64,000 nt of DNA from Paraburkholderia aromaticivorans (GCF_012689525.1 NZ_CP051515.1:2542001-2606000); one strand, 5' to 3'; shown: positions 8,426 to 18,156, counted from the first letter of the stretch. Made by a program: numbers and translations. The notes: a model not told the origin generated them from the sequence alone.

Positions 8426-9199
8426 ATGTTTGCACTTGCCGATCATCTGCTGCACCCCGAGGGCGAGGCGTTGCCGCGCGACGTGGATGCGCGCACCGCA
8501 GCCGCGCTGCTCGCACGTGGCACCGTCTGCCGCGCGCCGATTCGCGGCGCTGTCTATGGAACCTTGCTGAATGACCGCGCCGCGCTCGCAGCGTTGGGCG
8601 ATGCGGTGCACGCCGCGCCGTATAAAGCGCCGCCGCAAGCGCCAGTGCTCTATCTGAAGCCGCGCAATACGCTCGCCGGGCATCGCGCGCGGGTCGTCGT
8701 GCCGGACGATGCGTTGGGCGTGGAAGTCGGTGCGTCGCTCGGCATCGTGATCGGCCGCACTGCAACACGGGTCAGCGTGGCGCAGGCGTTCGACTACATC
8801 GCCGGCTACATGCTGGTCGCCGATCTCAGCGTGCCGCATGCGAGCGTGTACCGGCCATCGGTGCGATTCCGGGCGCGCGACGGTTTCTGCGTCGTCGGGC
8901 CAGCCGTGGTTGCGTCGCATCATGTTGCGACGCCGGACAACCTGGCGATCAGGGTTCAACTCGGGTCGCAGGACGCATTCACGGCGGGCACCGCGTCGTC
9001 GGTACGCAACGTGGCGCAACTGCTCGCCGACGTGACCGATTTCATGACGCTCAGCGCGGGCGACGTCATCACGCTCGGCGTGCCGCATGGTTCGCCTGTC
9101 GCGCATATCGGCGACACGGCCACGTTGTCGATCGGCGCCATGCCGCCTCTCACGGTGTCGTTCGTCGGCGCCGAAGAACAAGAAGGGGAACAGCCATGA
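8426..9199 (+). CDS. hpaG1: Homoprotocatechuate pathway isomerase/decarboxylase, N-terminal-type subunit
   Basis: A 257-residue FAH-fold protein matching the N-terminal half of the fused HpaG/HpcE of enteric bacteria. Family landmarks are the start of the core at YKAPPQAPVLYLKPRNTL, IAGYMLVADLSVP, RDGFCVVGPA and FMTLSAGDVITLGVP. Where its partner HpaG2 has the metal-binding glutamates in HYECEL, this protein reads VGASL, so it seems to lack the usual metal site and probably supports or specialises the partner. With HpaG2 it decarboxylates 5-carboxymethyl-2-oxo-hex-3-ene-1,6-dioate and isomerises the product. It overlaps hpaG2 by 4 bp (ATGA). Confidence 0.92.
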   Translation: MFALADHLLHPEGEALPRDVDARTAAALLARGTVCRAPIRGAVYGTLLNDRAALAALGDAVHAAPYKAPPQAPVLYLKPRNTLAGHRARVVVPDDALGVEVGASLGIVIGRTATRVSVAQAFDYIAGYMLVADLSVPHASVYRPSVRFRARDGFCVVGPAVVASHHVATPDNLAIRVQLGSQDAFTAGTASSVRNVAQLLADVTDFMTLSAGDVITLGVPHGSPVAHIGDTATLSIGAMPPLTVSFVGAEEQEGEQP

Positions 9200-9954
9200 T
9201 GCGCGGCCGTGTTGCGTATGCAGGCGCGATTCACGAAGCCTATCCCGACGCCAATGGCGTGCGTCTCGCGGATGGCCGCGTGCGTCGCGAGGATGAAGTG
9301 GTGTGGCTCGCGCCGATCGAGGTCGGCACGATCTTCGCGCTCGGCTTGAACTACGCCGAGCATGCGAAGGAATTGCAGTTCAACAAGCAGGAAGAGCCGC
9401 TCGTGTTTCTCAAGGGACCGGGCACGGTGCTCGGTCATCGCGGCGTAACGCGCCGCCCCGCCGACGTCACCTTCATGCACTACGAGTGCGAACTGGCGGT
9501 GGTGATCGGGCAAACCGCGAAAAACGTAAAGCGCGACAACGCCATGCAGCATGTGGCGGGGTACATGATTGCGAACGACTACGCGATCCGCGACTACCTG
9601 GAAAACTACTACCGCCCCAACCTGCGCGTGAAAAATCGCGACGGCGGCACCGTGCTCGGCCCCTGGTTCGTCGACGCCGCCGACGTCGAAGACGTGACGC
9701 AACTCGAATTGCGCACGTTCGTGAACGGCACGCGTCAGCAACACGGCAACACGCGCGATCTCGTCACCGACATCCCGGCGCTGATCGAATACCTGAGCAG
9801 CTTCATGACCCTCGCGCCCGGCGACGTGATCCTGACCGGCACGCCGGAAGGCATCGTCAACGTCAATGCAGGCGACGAAGTGGTCTGCGAAATCGACGGT
9901 TTGGGCCGTCTCGTCAATACGATTGCATCCGACGCGGACTTCAACCGCGCCTGA
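9196..9954 (+). CDS. hpaG2: Homoprotocatechuate pathway isomerase/decarboxylase, C-terminal-type subunit
   Basis: A 252-residue FAH-superfamily enzyme equal to the C-terminal half of fused HpaG. It shows ALGLNYAEHAKEL, EEPLVFLKGPGT, the metal ligands of MHYECELAVVIG plus the Asp in NDYAIRDYLENYYRPN, and the family ending FMTLAPGDVILTGTPEG. It is expected to perform the metal-dependent decarboxylation/isomerisation in the conversion to 2-oxo-hept-ene-dioate. The start ATG lies within the end of hpaG1, so the two subunits are probably made in equal amounts, consistent with a heteromeric version of the fused enzyme. Confidence 0.93.
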   Translation: MMRGRVAYAGAIHEAYPDANGVRLADGRVRREDEVVWLAPIEVGTIFALGLNYAEHAKELQFNKQEEPLVFLKGPGTVLGHRGVTRRPADVTFMHYECELAVVIGQTAKNVKRDNAMQHVAGYMIANDYAIRDYLENYYRPNLRVKNRDGGTVLGPWFVDAADVEDVTQLELRTFVNGTRQQHGNTRDLVTDIPALIEYLSSFMTLAPGDVILTGTPEGIVNVNAGDEVVCEIDGLGRLVNTIASDADFNRA

Positions 9955-10034
9955 TCGACTGTTTTACATGAGATTGGAGTAGCCGCTGAAGCACTAACTC
10001 CGGCTCGACAGCAAAAAAGAGAAAGGACAAGGCA

Positions 10035-11492
10035 ATGCGAATCGAACATCTGATCAACGGTAAAGCGAGCGCGGCGAAAGACTACTTCGAAACGGTCAAT
10101 CCGGCCACGCAAGAGGTGCTCACCGAAGTCGCGCGAGGCGGCGCGGAAGAAGTCGATGCCGCCGTGCGCGCCGCCAAGGACGCGTTTCCCGCATGGGCCG
10201 CCAAGCCCGCTGCGGAACGCGCGAAGCTGGTGCGCAAGCTTGGCGAACTGATCGCGAAGAACGTGCCGGAGATCTCGGAGACCGAAACGAAAGACACCGG
10301 CCAGACGATCTCGCAGACGCGCAAGCAACTGGTGCCGCGCGCCGCCGATAACTTCAGCTACTTCGCCGAGATGTGCACGCGCGTCGATGGGCATACGTAT
10401 CCGACCGATACGCATCTGAACTACACGCTGTTCCATCCGGTCGGTGTGTGCGCACTGATCTCCCCATGGAACGTGCCGTTCATGACGGCCACCTGGAAAG
10501 TCGCGCCCTGTCTCGCGTTCGGCAATACCGCTGTCTTGAAGATGAGCGAACTGTCACCGCTCACGGCCTCGATGCTCGGCAACCTCGCGCTGGAAGCCGG
10601 CATTCCGGCCGGCGTGCTGAACGTGGTGCACGGCTTTGGCAAGGACACCGGCGAGCCGCTGGTCGCGCACCCGGACGTGCATGCCGTGTCGTTCACTGGC
10701 TCGACGGCGACCGGCAACCGCATCGTGCAAACCGCGGGGCTGAAAAAGTTTTCGATGGAACTGGGCGGCAAGTCGCCGTTCGTGATCTTCGACGACGCCG
10801 ATTTCGAACGCGCGCTCGACGCCGCCGTGTTCATGATCTTCTCGAACAACGGCGAACGCTGCACGGCGGGCTCGCGCATTCTCGTGCAACGGGGAATTTA
10901 CGCGCGCTTTGCCGAGCGCTTCATCGAGCGCGCGAAGCGTTTGACGGTAGGCGATCCGCTGTCCGACAGCACCATTGTCGGCCCCATGATCAGTCAGGGC
11001 CATCTGGCAAAAGTGCGCAGCTATATCGAACTCGGCCCGAAAGAAGGCGCGACGCTCGCATGCGGCGGCCTCGACATGCCGGAGTTGCCCGACGCCATGC
11101 GCAAAGGCAACTTCGTTCAGCCCACCGTGTTCGTCGATGTCGACAACCGCATGCGCATCGCGCAGGAAGAGATCTTCGGCCCGGTCGCGTGCCTGATTCC
11201 GTTCGACGACGAAGCCGACGCGATCAAACTCGCCAACGACATCTCCTACGGCCTGTCGAGCTATATCTGGACCGAGAACAGCGGCCGCGCATTGCGCGTT
11301 GCCGCCGCCGTCGAAGCCGGCATGTGCTTCGTCAACAGCCAGAACGTGCGCGATCTGCGCCAGCCGTTCGGCGGCACCAAGGCATCGGGCGTGGGCCGCG
11401 AAGGCGGCACGTGGAGCTATGAAGTGTTTCTCGAACCGAAGAATGTCTGCGTGTCGCTAGGCTCGCATCACATTCCGCGCTGGGGCGCTTGA
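10035..11492 (+). CDS. hpaE: 5-carboxymethyl-2-hydroxymuconate semialdehyde dehydrogenase
   Basis: A 485-residue NAD-dependent aldehyde dehydrogenase of normal length. The cofactor region has LISPWNVPFM and the SFTGSTATGNRI loop; the general base Glu lies in MELGGKSPF and the catalytic Cys in NNGERCTAGSR. EEIFGPVACLIPFDDEADA and the C-terminal FGGTKASGVGREGG complete the family pattern. It oxidises the ring-cleavage product of homoprotocatechuate to the triacid used by HpaG. The ATG follows an AAAGGA site 80 bp after hpaG2, the largest gap inside the operon. Confidence 0.95.
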   Translation: MRIEHLINGKASAAKDYFETVNPATQEVLTEVARGGAEEVDAAVRAAKDAFPAWAAKPAAERAKLVRKLGELIAKNVPEISETETKDTGQTISQTRKQLVPRAADNFSYFAEMCTRVDGHTYPTDTHLNYTLFHPVGVCALISPWNVPFMTATWKVAPCLAFGNTAVLKMSELSPLTASMLGNLALEAGIPAGVLNVVHGFGKDTGEPLVAHPDVHAVSFTGSTATGNRIVQTAGLKKFSMELGGKSPFVIFDDADFERALDAAVFMIFSNNGERCTAGSRILVQRGIYARFAERFIERAKRLTVGDPLSDSTIVGPMISQGHLAKVRSYIELGPKEGATLACGGLDMPELPDAMRKGNFVQPTVFVDVDNRMRIAQEEIFGPVACLIPFDDEADAIKLANDISYGLSSYIWTENSGRALRVAAAVEAGMCFVNSQNVRDLRQPFGGTKASGVGREGGTWSYEVFLEPKNVCVSLGSHHIPRWGA

Positions 11493-11565
11493 GTCACCAA
11501 TACGCTTCGTGCGCCAGGGCTTGGGTGCCCCGCGCGGAGTCAGCCACACCGAATAGGAGACCGCG

Positions 11566-12429
11566 ATGGGCAAACTCGCGCTGGCAGCAAAAGTGACTCA
11601 CGTCCCGTCGTTATATCTGTCCGAACTCGACGGTCCGCATAAAGGCTGCCGTCAGCCGGCGATCGACGGCCATCATGAAATCGGCCGGCGTTGCCGCGAA
11701 CTGGGCGTCGATACGATCGTCGTGTTCGACGTGCATTGGCTCGTGAACAGCGAATACCACATCAATTGCGCGCCGAAGTTCGAAGGCGTCTACACGAGCA
11801 ACGAACTGCCGCATTTCATCAAGAACATGCCGTACGCGTATCCGGGCAATGTCGAACTCGGCAACCTGATTGCGGAAGTCGCCAACGAAATGGGCGTGAA
11901 AAGCCGCGCGCACAGCGAGACCACGCTCGAACTCGAATACGGCACGCTGGTGCCGATGCGTTATATGAATGGCGATCAGCGCTTCAAGACCGTGTCGGTC
12001 GCGGGCTGGTGCATGTGGCACGACCTCGACACCAGCGCGCGCTTCGGCCTCGCGGTGCGCAAGGCCATTGAAGAGCGTTATGACGGCACCGTGGCGATTC
12101 TGGCGAGCGGATCGCTCAGCCATCACTTCGCCAACAACGGCACGGCCGAGCAGTTCATGCATAAGGTGTGGAATCCGTTTCTCGAACAGATGGACCGCAA
12201 GGTGGTCGACTTGTGGGAAGCCGGCGACTGGAAGACGTTCTGCGAAATGCTGCCGCTCTACAACGAAAAATGCTGGGGCGAAGGCGGCATGCACGACACC
12301 GCGATGCTGCTCGGCGCGCTCGGCTGGGACCGTTACGACGGCAAGGTGGAAGTCGTCACGCCGTACTTCGGCAGTTCGGGCACCGGCCAGATCAACGCGA
12401 TCTTTCCCGTTACACCGCTGCCCGCCTGA
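11566..12429 (+). CDS. hpaD: 3,4-dihydroxyphenylacetate 2,3-dioxygenase
   Basis: A 287-residue class III (LigB-type) extradiol ring-cleaving dioxygenase. The N-terminal VTHVPSLYLSE and the segment VVFDVHWLVNSEYH bring the iron-binding and acid-base histidines, LELEYGTLVPMRYM brings the glutamate, and SLSHHFANN brings a second active-site histidine pair. It opens the ring of homoprotocatechuate to 5-carboxymethyl-2-hydroxymuconate semialdehyde. The ATG follows AGGAG at good spacing, 73 bp after hpaE. It is the only oxygenase of the cluster; the 4-hydroxyphenylacetate 3-hydroxylase that would supply its substrate is not in this window. Confidence 0.94.
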   Translation: MGKLALAAKVTHVPSLYLSELDGPHKGCRQPAIDGHHEIGRRCRELGVDTIVVFDVHWLVNSEYHINCAPKFEGVYTSNELPHFIKNMPYAYPGNVELGNLIAEVANEMGVKSRAHSETTLELEYGTLVPMRYMNGDQRFKTVSVAGWCMWHDLDTSARFGLAVRKAIEERYDGTVAILASGSLSHHFANNGTAEQFMHKVWNPFLEQMDRKVVDLWEAGDWKTFCEMLPLYNEKCWGEGGMHDTAMLLGALGWDRYDGKVEVVTPYFGSSGTGQINAIFPVTPLPA

Positions 12430-12449
12430 TACCAAGCAAGGAGTTCACC

Positions 12450-12851
12450 GTGCCGCATCTGACACTCGAATACAGCACCAATCTCGCCGGCGAAGAAAGC
12501 ATCGGCCAACTGTGCCAGGCGCTCGCGCAGTGCCTCGACGCGCAACGCGAGAACGAACAGCGCATCTATCCGCTCGGCGGCATCCGCGTGCGCGCGTTGC
12601 GCTGTGAACAGTACTGCATCGCCGATGGCCGCGCCGACGCCGCCTTTCTGCATGCGAACCTGAAGATCGGCGCAGGCCGCTCCGAGGCCGCCAAAAAGGC
12701 CACCGGCGACGCGCTATTCGCGCTAATCAAGCAGCACTTCGCCACTGAATTCGAACAGCACGGTCTGGCGTTGTCGCTGGAGATCAACGAATTCAGCGAA
12801 GCCGGTACGTGGAAACACAACAACCTGCACGCACGCCTGAAGGCTGAATAG
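12450..12851 (+). CDS. hpaF: 5-carboxymethyl-2-hydroxymuconate isomerase
   Basis: A 133-residue member of the tautomerase superfamily. After removal of the initiator it begins with Pro ([11 protein letters not shown]), the catalytic N-terminal proline of the family. The start is a GTG at 12450 with an AAGGAG ribosome-binding site; the frame is open further upstream, but only this start exposes the proline. It ketonises 5-carboxymethyl-2-hydroxymuconate. It lies 20 bp after hpaD and 20 bp before hpaH, so it is clearly in the operon. Length matches the enteric enzyme (about 126 residues). Confidence 0.93.
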   Translation: MPHLTLEYSTNLAGEESIGQLCQALAQCLDAQRENEQRIYPLGGIRVRALRCEQYCIADGRADAAFLHANLKIGAGRSEAAKKATGDALFALIKQHFATEFEQHGLALSLEINEFSEAGTWKHNNLHARLKAE

Positions 12852-12871
12852 CGGCACTGAGAGAATCCATC

Positions 12872-13675
12872 ATGCTAGACGAACAGACTATCCGCGACCT
12901 CGCGGCACAACTCGACCACGCCGAGAAAACGCGCACGCAACTGCGTCACTTTTCCGCCGCCTATCCGCAGATGACCGTGCAGGACGGCTACGCGATTCAA
13001 CGCGAGTGGGTCAAGCTCAAGCTCGCCGAAGGCCACGTGATCAAGGGCCGCAAAATCGGCCTCACCTCGCGCGCGATGCAGCGTTCGTCGCAGATCGACG
13101 AGCCCGACTACGCGCCGCTGCTCGACAGCATGTTCATCGAAAACGGCCAGGACATTCGCGCGGACCGTTTCATTGCGCCGCGCGTGGAAGTGGAACTGGC
13201 GTTCGTGTTGAGCAAGCCGTTGAAGGGCCCCGGCGTCACGCTGTTCGATGTGCTGGACGCGACTGCTTACGTGACGCCGGCCGTGGAAATCATCGACGCG
13301 CGCATCGAACAGTTCGACCGCGAAACCAGGGCGCCGCGCAAGGTCTACGACACGATTTCCGACTTCGCCGCGAATGCGGGCATCGTGCTGGGCGGCCGTC
13401 CCGTGCGTCCGCTGGATGTCGACCTGCGCTGGGTCGGCGCGTTGCTCTACAAGAACGGCGCGGTGGAAGAAAGCGGTCTCGCGGCCGCCGTGCTGAATCA
13501 TCCGGCCAACGGCGTGGCCTGGCTCGCCAACAAGATCGCTCCGTACGACGAAACGCTCAACGCGAACGACGTGATCCTGAGCGGCTCGTTCACCAGTCCG
13601 ATCGCCGCGCGCGCGGGCGACACGTTCCACGTCGACTACGGTCCGCTCGGCGGCATCGGTTTGAATTTCATCTGA
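12872..13675 (+). CDS. hpaH: 2-oxo-hept-4-ene-1,7-dioate hydratase
   Basis: A 267-residue hydratase of the FAH-like MhpD/HpaH family. Seen: the N-terminal helix pattern [33 protein letters not shown], the metal-binding [15 protein letters not shown], and the C-terminal [11 protein letters not shown] with [12 protein letters not shown]. It adds water to 2-oxo-hept-4-ene-1,7-dioate to give the 4-hydroxy acid cleaved by HpaI. It starts at ATG 12872 after a GAGAGAA sequence. Length and all main motifs are normal for the family. Confidence 0.94.
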   Translation: MLDEQTIRDLAAQLDHAEKTRTQLRHFSAAYPQMTVQDGYAIQREWVKLKLAEGHVIKGRKIGLTSRAMQRSSQIDEPDYAPLLDSMFIENGQDIRADRFIAPRVEVELAFVLSKPLKGPGVTLFDVLDATAYVTPAVEIIDARIEQFDRETRAPRKVYDTISDFAANAGIVLGGRPVRPLDVDLRWVGALLYKNGAVEESGLAAAVLNHPANGVAWLANKIAPYDETLNANDVILSGSFTSPIAARAGDTFHVDYGPLGGIGLNFI

Positions 13676-13695
13676 GCTCATTTGAGTTAGCCGAC

Positions 13696-14499
13696 ATGTC
13701 CCTCCCGCAAAACACATTCAAGCGCGCCCTCGCCGAAGGCAAGCCGCAATTCGGCCTGTGGGCCGCGCTCGCCGACGCCTACGTGACCGAGTTGCTGGCC
13801 ACCGCCGGTTTCGACTGGCTGCTGATCGACAACGAGCATGCGCCGAACGACGTGCGCAGCACGCTCGCGCAATTGCAGGCGGTAGCCGCGTATGCCTCGC
13901 ATCCGGTGGTGCGTCCGGTGCGCAGCGACAGCGCGCTGATCAAGCAATTGCTCGACATCGGCGCACAGACACTGTTGCTGCCGATGATCGACACCGCCGA
14001 GCAGGCCGCCGACGCGGTCGCGGCCACGCGCTATCCACCGCAAGGCATTCGCGGCGTGGGCAGTGCGTTGGCGCGCGCATCGCGCTGGAACCGGATACCC
14101 GATTACCTGAACACGGCGGCCGACGAGTTGTGCGTGCTGGTGCAGGTGGAAACCGTGAAGGGCATGGGGAATCTGCCGGCGATCGCGGCGGTGGATGGCG
14201 TCGACGGCGTGTTTTTCGGTCCGTCGGACCTTAGCGCGTCGATGGGGTTGCTCGGCACACCTGGCGACGCCAGTGTGCGCGACGCGATTCGCTACGGCAT
14301 CCAGACCGTGCTGCGCGCGGGCAAAGCGGCAGGCGTGCTAGCACCCGATCCCGCGATCGCCGCCGACTACCTCGAAGCAGGCGCGACCTTTGTGGCAGTC
14401 GGCACGGACACCGGTTTGCTGAGCCGCGCGGCGGCGGACCTGGCGGCGTCGTATAAAAAGACTGCGACGATGGCGGCATCGCCCAAGGGCGGATACTGA
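13696..14499 (+). CDS. hpaI: 4-hydroxy-2-oxo-heptane-1,7-dioate aldolase
   Basis: A 267-residue class II HpcH/HpaI aldolase, exactly the usual size. It has [31 protein letters not shown], the substrate arginine of VVRPVRSD, the metal ligands Glu in VQVETVKGM and Asp in [11 protein letters not shown], and [12 protein letters not shown]. It cleaves the last pathway intermediate to pyruvate and succinic semialdehyde. ATG at 13696 starts 20 bp after hpaH. This is the final gene of the operon; the GGDEF-EAL gene converges on it 59 bp downstream, and I see no strong hairpin between them. Confidence 0.94.
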   Translation: MSLPQNTFKRALAEGKPQFGLWAALADAYVTELLATAGFDWLLIDNEHAPNDVRSTLAQLQAVAAYASHPVVRPVRSDSALIKQLLDIGAQTLLLPMIDTAEQAADAVAATRYPPQGIRGVGSALARASRWNRIPDYLNTAADELCVLVQVETVKGMGNLPAIAAVDGVDGVFFGPSDLSASMGLLGTPGDASVRDAIRYGIQTVLRAGKAAGVLAPDPAIAADYLEAGATFVAVGTDTGLLSRAAADLAASYKKTATMAASPKGGY

Positions 14500-14558
14500 C
14501 CGGACCCATTCAGAGGAAACACACGGGCCCGCGCTGTGGGAAAAGGAAAGGAAAAGCC

Positions 14559-16892
14559 TTACTCCCCCGCGGGCCACGGCAAGCCCGACGCCGACCAGTC
14601 CAGCTCCACCCCGATCACGGATCGCTCGGCGGCGAACTGCAGCGCCAGCGTCACCGCGATACACGGCCTGCCGCTCGCCAGCGAAAGATAAGGATTACTC
14701 GACACCGCCACACCCGGCAACAACACCGCATTGCGGAAATACGGCCGATGATCCCAGCGCGCATCGCGCGGATTCGCCACGGGTTGCAGCGAAGCCCCGT
14801 CGGTGCTCCACGCCGGCCCCTGCACCTCGAGACCGATCTGCCTGCCCGAGTCGTCGAGGACGAAACAGCTGATGCAGCGATCGAACCTCGCCAGCGGAGC
14901 GAACGCCTCTTCCATGATCACACCGGCCAGCAGGGCGTCGGCAGCGAGCCGCAAAGCAACGCGGTAAGGCTCCACTTCGGTTTCAAACAACGCATACTGA
15001 TGCGCCCTCCCTTGCGCGATCACATCGAAAGCCTCGTCGATGCGCCGGTGCACCGACTCCGGCGGCGCGATCTCTTTAGCCGGCCGCCCCAGCAGATAGC
15101 CCTGCGCGAAATCCACATTCGATTCCACGGCGAGAATCAGTTCCTCCGTGGTCTCCACGCCTTCGACGACCACCAGCATCCCCGCCAGGTGCAGCAGCGA
15201 AACGAGCTTCGGCAGAATCGGCTGCTCGGTGCCGTGACCCTTCGCGCGAATCAGTTCGCCGTCGAGCTTGACGAGGTCCGGGCGAATCCTGAGCAGTCGG
15301 TCCAGATTCGACTGGCCGGCGCCGAAATCGTCGACGGCGATCAGGAAACCGTGCTGACGATACAGCGCCGCCGCCCGCGACATGTCGTCGACGCTGCCGC
15401 CGTGCGATTCGAGAATCTCCAGAATCACCCGTTCGGGTTCGAGCCCCACCGCCCGCACGATTTTCGCCAGTTGATCGGCGTAGCCTTCGGCAATGAACGT
15501 GGCCGGCAGAATGTTGAGGAAGAGCCACGCGTCGTCTGGCAGCGACTTGCGCGCATGGGCCAGATGCACGACGTGACTCGCGCGGTCGAGCGCGCCTTCG
15601 TCGCTCGATGGCCTGGGCGCGAACAGCACCGCGGGCGGCACCAGCGTGCCGTCGTCCTGCTCGCCGCGCAGCAAGGCCTCGAATCCCACCTGCTTCTGAT
15701 GCGACAAACTGTAGAGCGGCTGGAAATGCGAGGTGAGGTAGTACTCCTCCCAGCGATGCCGCCGCACGGCCGCCCCGCCCTCGTCGGATCCGTCGTCGGC
15801 CAGCAGTTGCAGCGCCTCGCGCGGCAGCGCGCGCTCGGCGCACACCCGGTTTCTGCCCGAGTGCTTGGCGCGCAGCAAGGCTTCGTCGGCGCGATCGAGC
15901 AGCACCATGATGCTTTCGCCGCTGCGGTGCTCGGCCACGCCGAAGCTCGCGGTCAGGCGGCCGTCCGGCCGCTCGATCGCGGCAATCGCATGGCGCAGCC
16001 GTTCGGCCACGTGAAGCGCGCCGGCGAGACCGTCGCGCAGCAGCAGCGCGAATTCCTCGCCGCCGATCCGGCTCACGCTGTCGTCCGCGGACACCTCTTC
16101 CATCAGTACCTGGGCGACCTGGTAGAGCGCGTGGTCGCCGATCGCGTGGCCGAAGCGGTCGTTCAGCGATTTGAAGTTGTCGATGTCGAGAAAGATCGCG
16201 CTGATCCGCGTATCCGGCGTGACGGTGTCGAGGCGGCGCTCGGCCTGCTTGACGAACGCACGGCGGTTTTGCAGGCCGGTCAGCGGATCGGTCGCGGCGA
16301 GTTGCGCGAGTTGGCTCTCCAGCAGAAAGTGGTTGCGGCGAAACCGGTAGAAGCCGAAGTGAAACACCGCGGAAGTCGGCACGCCGATCGCCGCGATCCA
16401 CATCCACGCGACGGTCTCGACGTCATGCGTCGGCGGCGCGCCGAACAGCAGCGCGAACGCCGTCGCATAGAACAGCACGCTACCGGTGACGAATTGCGTC
16501 GGCGTGAGCCATAGCGGCGCGGCGCAGATCGGTATCACGACCATCGCGGGCAGCGTCCACAGCAGCGGTTGCGCGACGCCGACGATATTCATCGCCAGGC
16601 CCGCCACCAGCACCTGCGAGTAAGCGACGCCGATCAAGCCGAAGCTCCACGTCGACCTGGCTCGCGGAATCGCCAGCACCAGCAAGGCGAGCAGCAGCGC
16701 GCACGTGAGCCGGTAGGCGAGCGGCGCGGCCGGGCCGTCGACCAGATTGCGCGCCCCGACGAAGCACAGGAACGCGACCACGGTGAATCCCATGGTCACG
16801 GTGGACAGCGGACGCTGATGCTCGAGCGCGCGCCGGTGGAAGCGATCGCGCAAACCGGCGTCGGACGGGTGCTGCGTTGCGGTGGAAAGCAT
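14559..16892 (-). CDS. Membrane GGDEF-EAL protein with C-terminal YkuI_C-like sensor
   Basis: About 777 residues. Residues 30-190 form five to six membrane helices. A GGDEF domain follows (RIGGEEF near 270); the position of the inhibitory RxxD reads SADD, so product inhibition should be lost. The EAL domain (FEALLR near 403) keeps the expected residues in LNI, EILESHG, DDFGAG, VKLDG and EGVETT, so phosphodiesterase activity is likely. The last about 120 residues (WDHRPYFRNAV, then SLASGRPCIAV) resemble the PAS/Cache-like YkuI_C domain. The start is ATG 16892; a TTG at 16943 would add 17 residues. Next to a cyclase and the cellulose operon, it probably tunes local c-di-GMP. Confidence 0.88.
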   Translation of the reverse strand: MLSTATQHPSDAGLRDRFHRRALEHQRPLSTVTMGFTVVAFLCFVGARNLVDGPAAPLAYRLTCALLLALLVLAIPRARSTWSFGLIGVAYSQVLVAGLAMNIVGVAQPLLWTLPAMVVIPICAAPLWLTPTQFVTGSVLFYATAFALLFGAPPTHDVETVAWMWIAAIGVPTSAVFHFGFYRFRRNHFLLESQLAQLAATDPLTGLQNRRAFVKQAERRLDTVTPDTRISAIFLDIDNFKSLNDRFGHAIGDHALYQVAQVLMEEVSADDSVSRIGGEEFALLLRDGLAGALHVAERLRHAIAAIERPDGRLTASFGVAEHRSGESIMVLLDRADEALLRAKHSGRNRVCAERALPREALQLLADDGSDEGGAAVRRHRWEEYYLTSHFQPLYSLSHQKQVGFEALLRGEQDDGTLVPPAVLFAPRPSSDEGALDRASHVVHLAHARKSLPDDAWLFLNILPATFIAEGYADQLAKIVRAVGLEPERVILEILESHGGSVDDMSRAAALYRQHGFLIAVDDFGAGQSNLDRLLRIRPDLVKLDGELIRAKGHGTEQPILPKLVSLLHLAGMLVVVEGVETTEELILAVESNVDFAQGYLLGRPAKEIAPPESVHRRIDEAFDVIAQGRAHQYALFETEVEPYRVALRLAADALLAGVIMEEAFAPLARFDRCISCFVLDDSGRQIGLEVQGPAWSTDGASLQPVANPRDARWDHRPYFRNAVLLPGVAVSSNPYLSLASGRPCIAVTLALQFAAERSVIGVELDWSASGLPWPAGE

Positions 16893-17010
16893 ATTGATAG
16901 ATATCAGGCTGGTTCCGGTCACTCTGCCAATGGATATCGGCAAATGTCTGACAAATATTTATGCCTTCCACACAAATAGAACGAAGATTTCTCCTCCGCG
17001 GCCCTCCGCC

Positions 17011-18156
17011 CTACGCCGCCATCACGCGATTGCGGCCCGACGCCTTGGCGGCATACAGCGCGCCGTCCGCCCGCGCCATCAACTGGGCGAGCGATTCATC
17101 GCGCCGCAGCTGGTCCACGCCGACGCTGAAGGTGTACCGCAGCCCGCGCGGCAACTCGTCCGACGCGGCCCCGGCCAGCCGACCCCGTAGACGGTCGAGC
17201 AGGCTCACCGCTTCGGCGGTGGTGGTGGCCGGGCATAGCACGCCGAATTCCTCGCCGCCCAGCCGGCCGAACACATCGCCGGCCCGCAGGTTGCGGGCGA
17301 CGAAGGTGGCGAAGTGGTTCAGCACCTGGTCGCCCGCGGCGTGGCCGTAGTTGTCGTTGACGGCCTTGAACGAGTCGATGTCGATGATCGCCAGCGTCAC
17401 CGGCGAGCGGGTTCGCAGCGACGCGTTCAGCAGCGCGTCGCCGATCGCGAGAAACGCGCGGCGCGACAGCGCGCCGGTCAGGTCGTCGACATTGGCCAGC
17501 CGTTCGAGGCGCTCGGCGAGGCGGTCGTGCGCGAGCATCACCACGCCGATCGAAAGACAGGGCGGCGCAAGAATGCCGAGCGCGAGAAAAATGATGTTGG
17601 ACGGCGACACTTGCAGCAGGCCGCTTTGCATCAGCAAACCGAAGCCGTACATAAGCCCGCGCGAAGTGTGCCCGGCGCACAGCAGCATCGCTGCCACCGC
17701 AAGGAAATAGTAGCTATAGCGCGGCCGGTTCGCGGGACGGCCGCGCAGCATGAGCGCGGCGAGCGCGGCATAGAGGCCCGCGTGAAACGCCGACACCAGC
17801 GCGACGCGCGCGTTGAAGTCCGGCGCGGCGAAGGTCCAGTACGAGATGCCGAACAGCACGACGACAAGGCCGACGTAAGCCGGCCACGGGCGCGCGCGGT
17901 GCCCCAGAAAGCGCAAACAGCCTTCGACCACCAGCAGCAGCGATGCGGCCAGCAACACGTTGGACGCCACGAAGGTCAGCCAGCGCGACGCATGGCCTTG
18001 CAAGGCGAAAGCCAGCAACGCGACGATCGCGATCGCGTTGGCCGAGATCCAGTAACCGACGCCGGGAATCGCCGCGCGCCACAACGAGCCGAGCACGGCC
18101 ATCGCCATGGCGCTCGACAATACGGTGACCAGAAGAATACTGAGTGGATTGAGCAT
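17011..18156 (-). CDS. Membrane diguanylate cyclase
   Basis: About 381 residues: six or so membrane helices over residues 1-205, then a GGDEF domain with RLGGEEF near 299. The inhibitory site RAGD lies five residues before the motif, so the enzyme should be active and product-inhibited. DDLTGALSRRAF and DSFKAVNDNYGH are standard GTP-binding landmarks. I prefer ATG 18156 (MLNPLSILL); in-frame ATGs at 18180 and 18189 and a GTG at 18204 are possible. It is divergent from bcsD across a 553-bp gap and is the obvious candidate source of c-di-GMP for the PilZ domain of BcsA. Confidence 0.88.
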   Translation of the reverse strand: MLNPLSILLVTVLSSAMAMAVLGSLWRAAIPGVGYWISANAIAIVALLAFALQGHASRWLTFVASNVLLAASLLLVVEGCLRFLGHRARPWPAYVGLVVVLFGISYWTFAAPDFNARVALVSAFHAGLYAALAALMLRGRPANRPRYSYYFLAVAAMLLCAGHTSRGLMYGFGLLMQSGLLQVSPSNIIFLALGILAPPCLSIGVVMLAHDRLAERLERLANVDDLTGALSRRAFLAIGDALLNASLRTRSPVTLAIIDIDSFKAVNDNYGHAAGDQVLNHFATFVARNLRAGDVFGRLGGEEFGVLCPATTTAEAVSLLDRLRGRLAGAASDELPRGLRYTFSVGVDQLRRDESLAQLMARADGALYAAKASGRNRVMAA

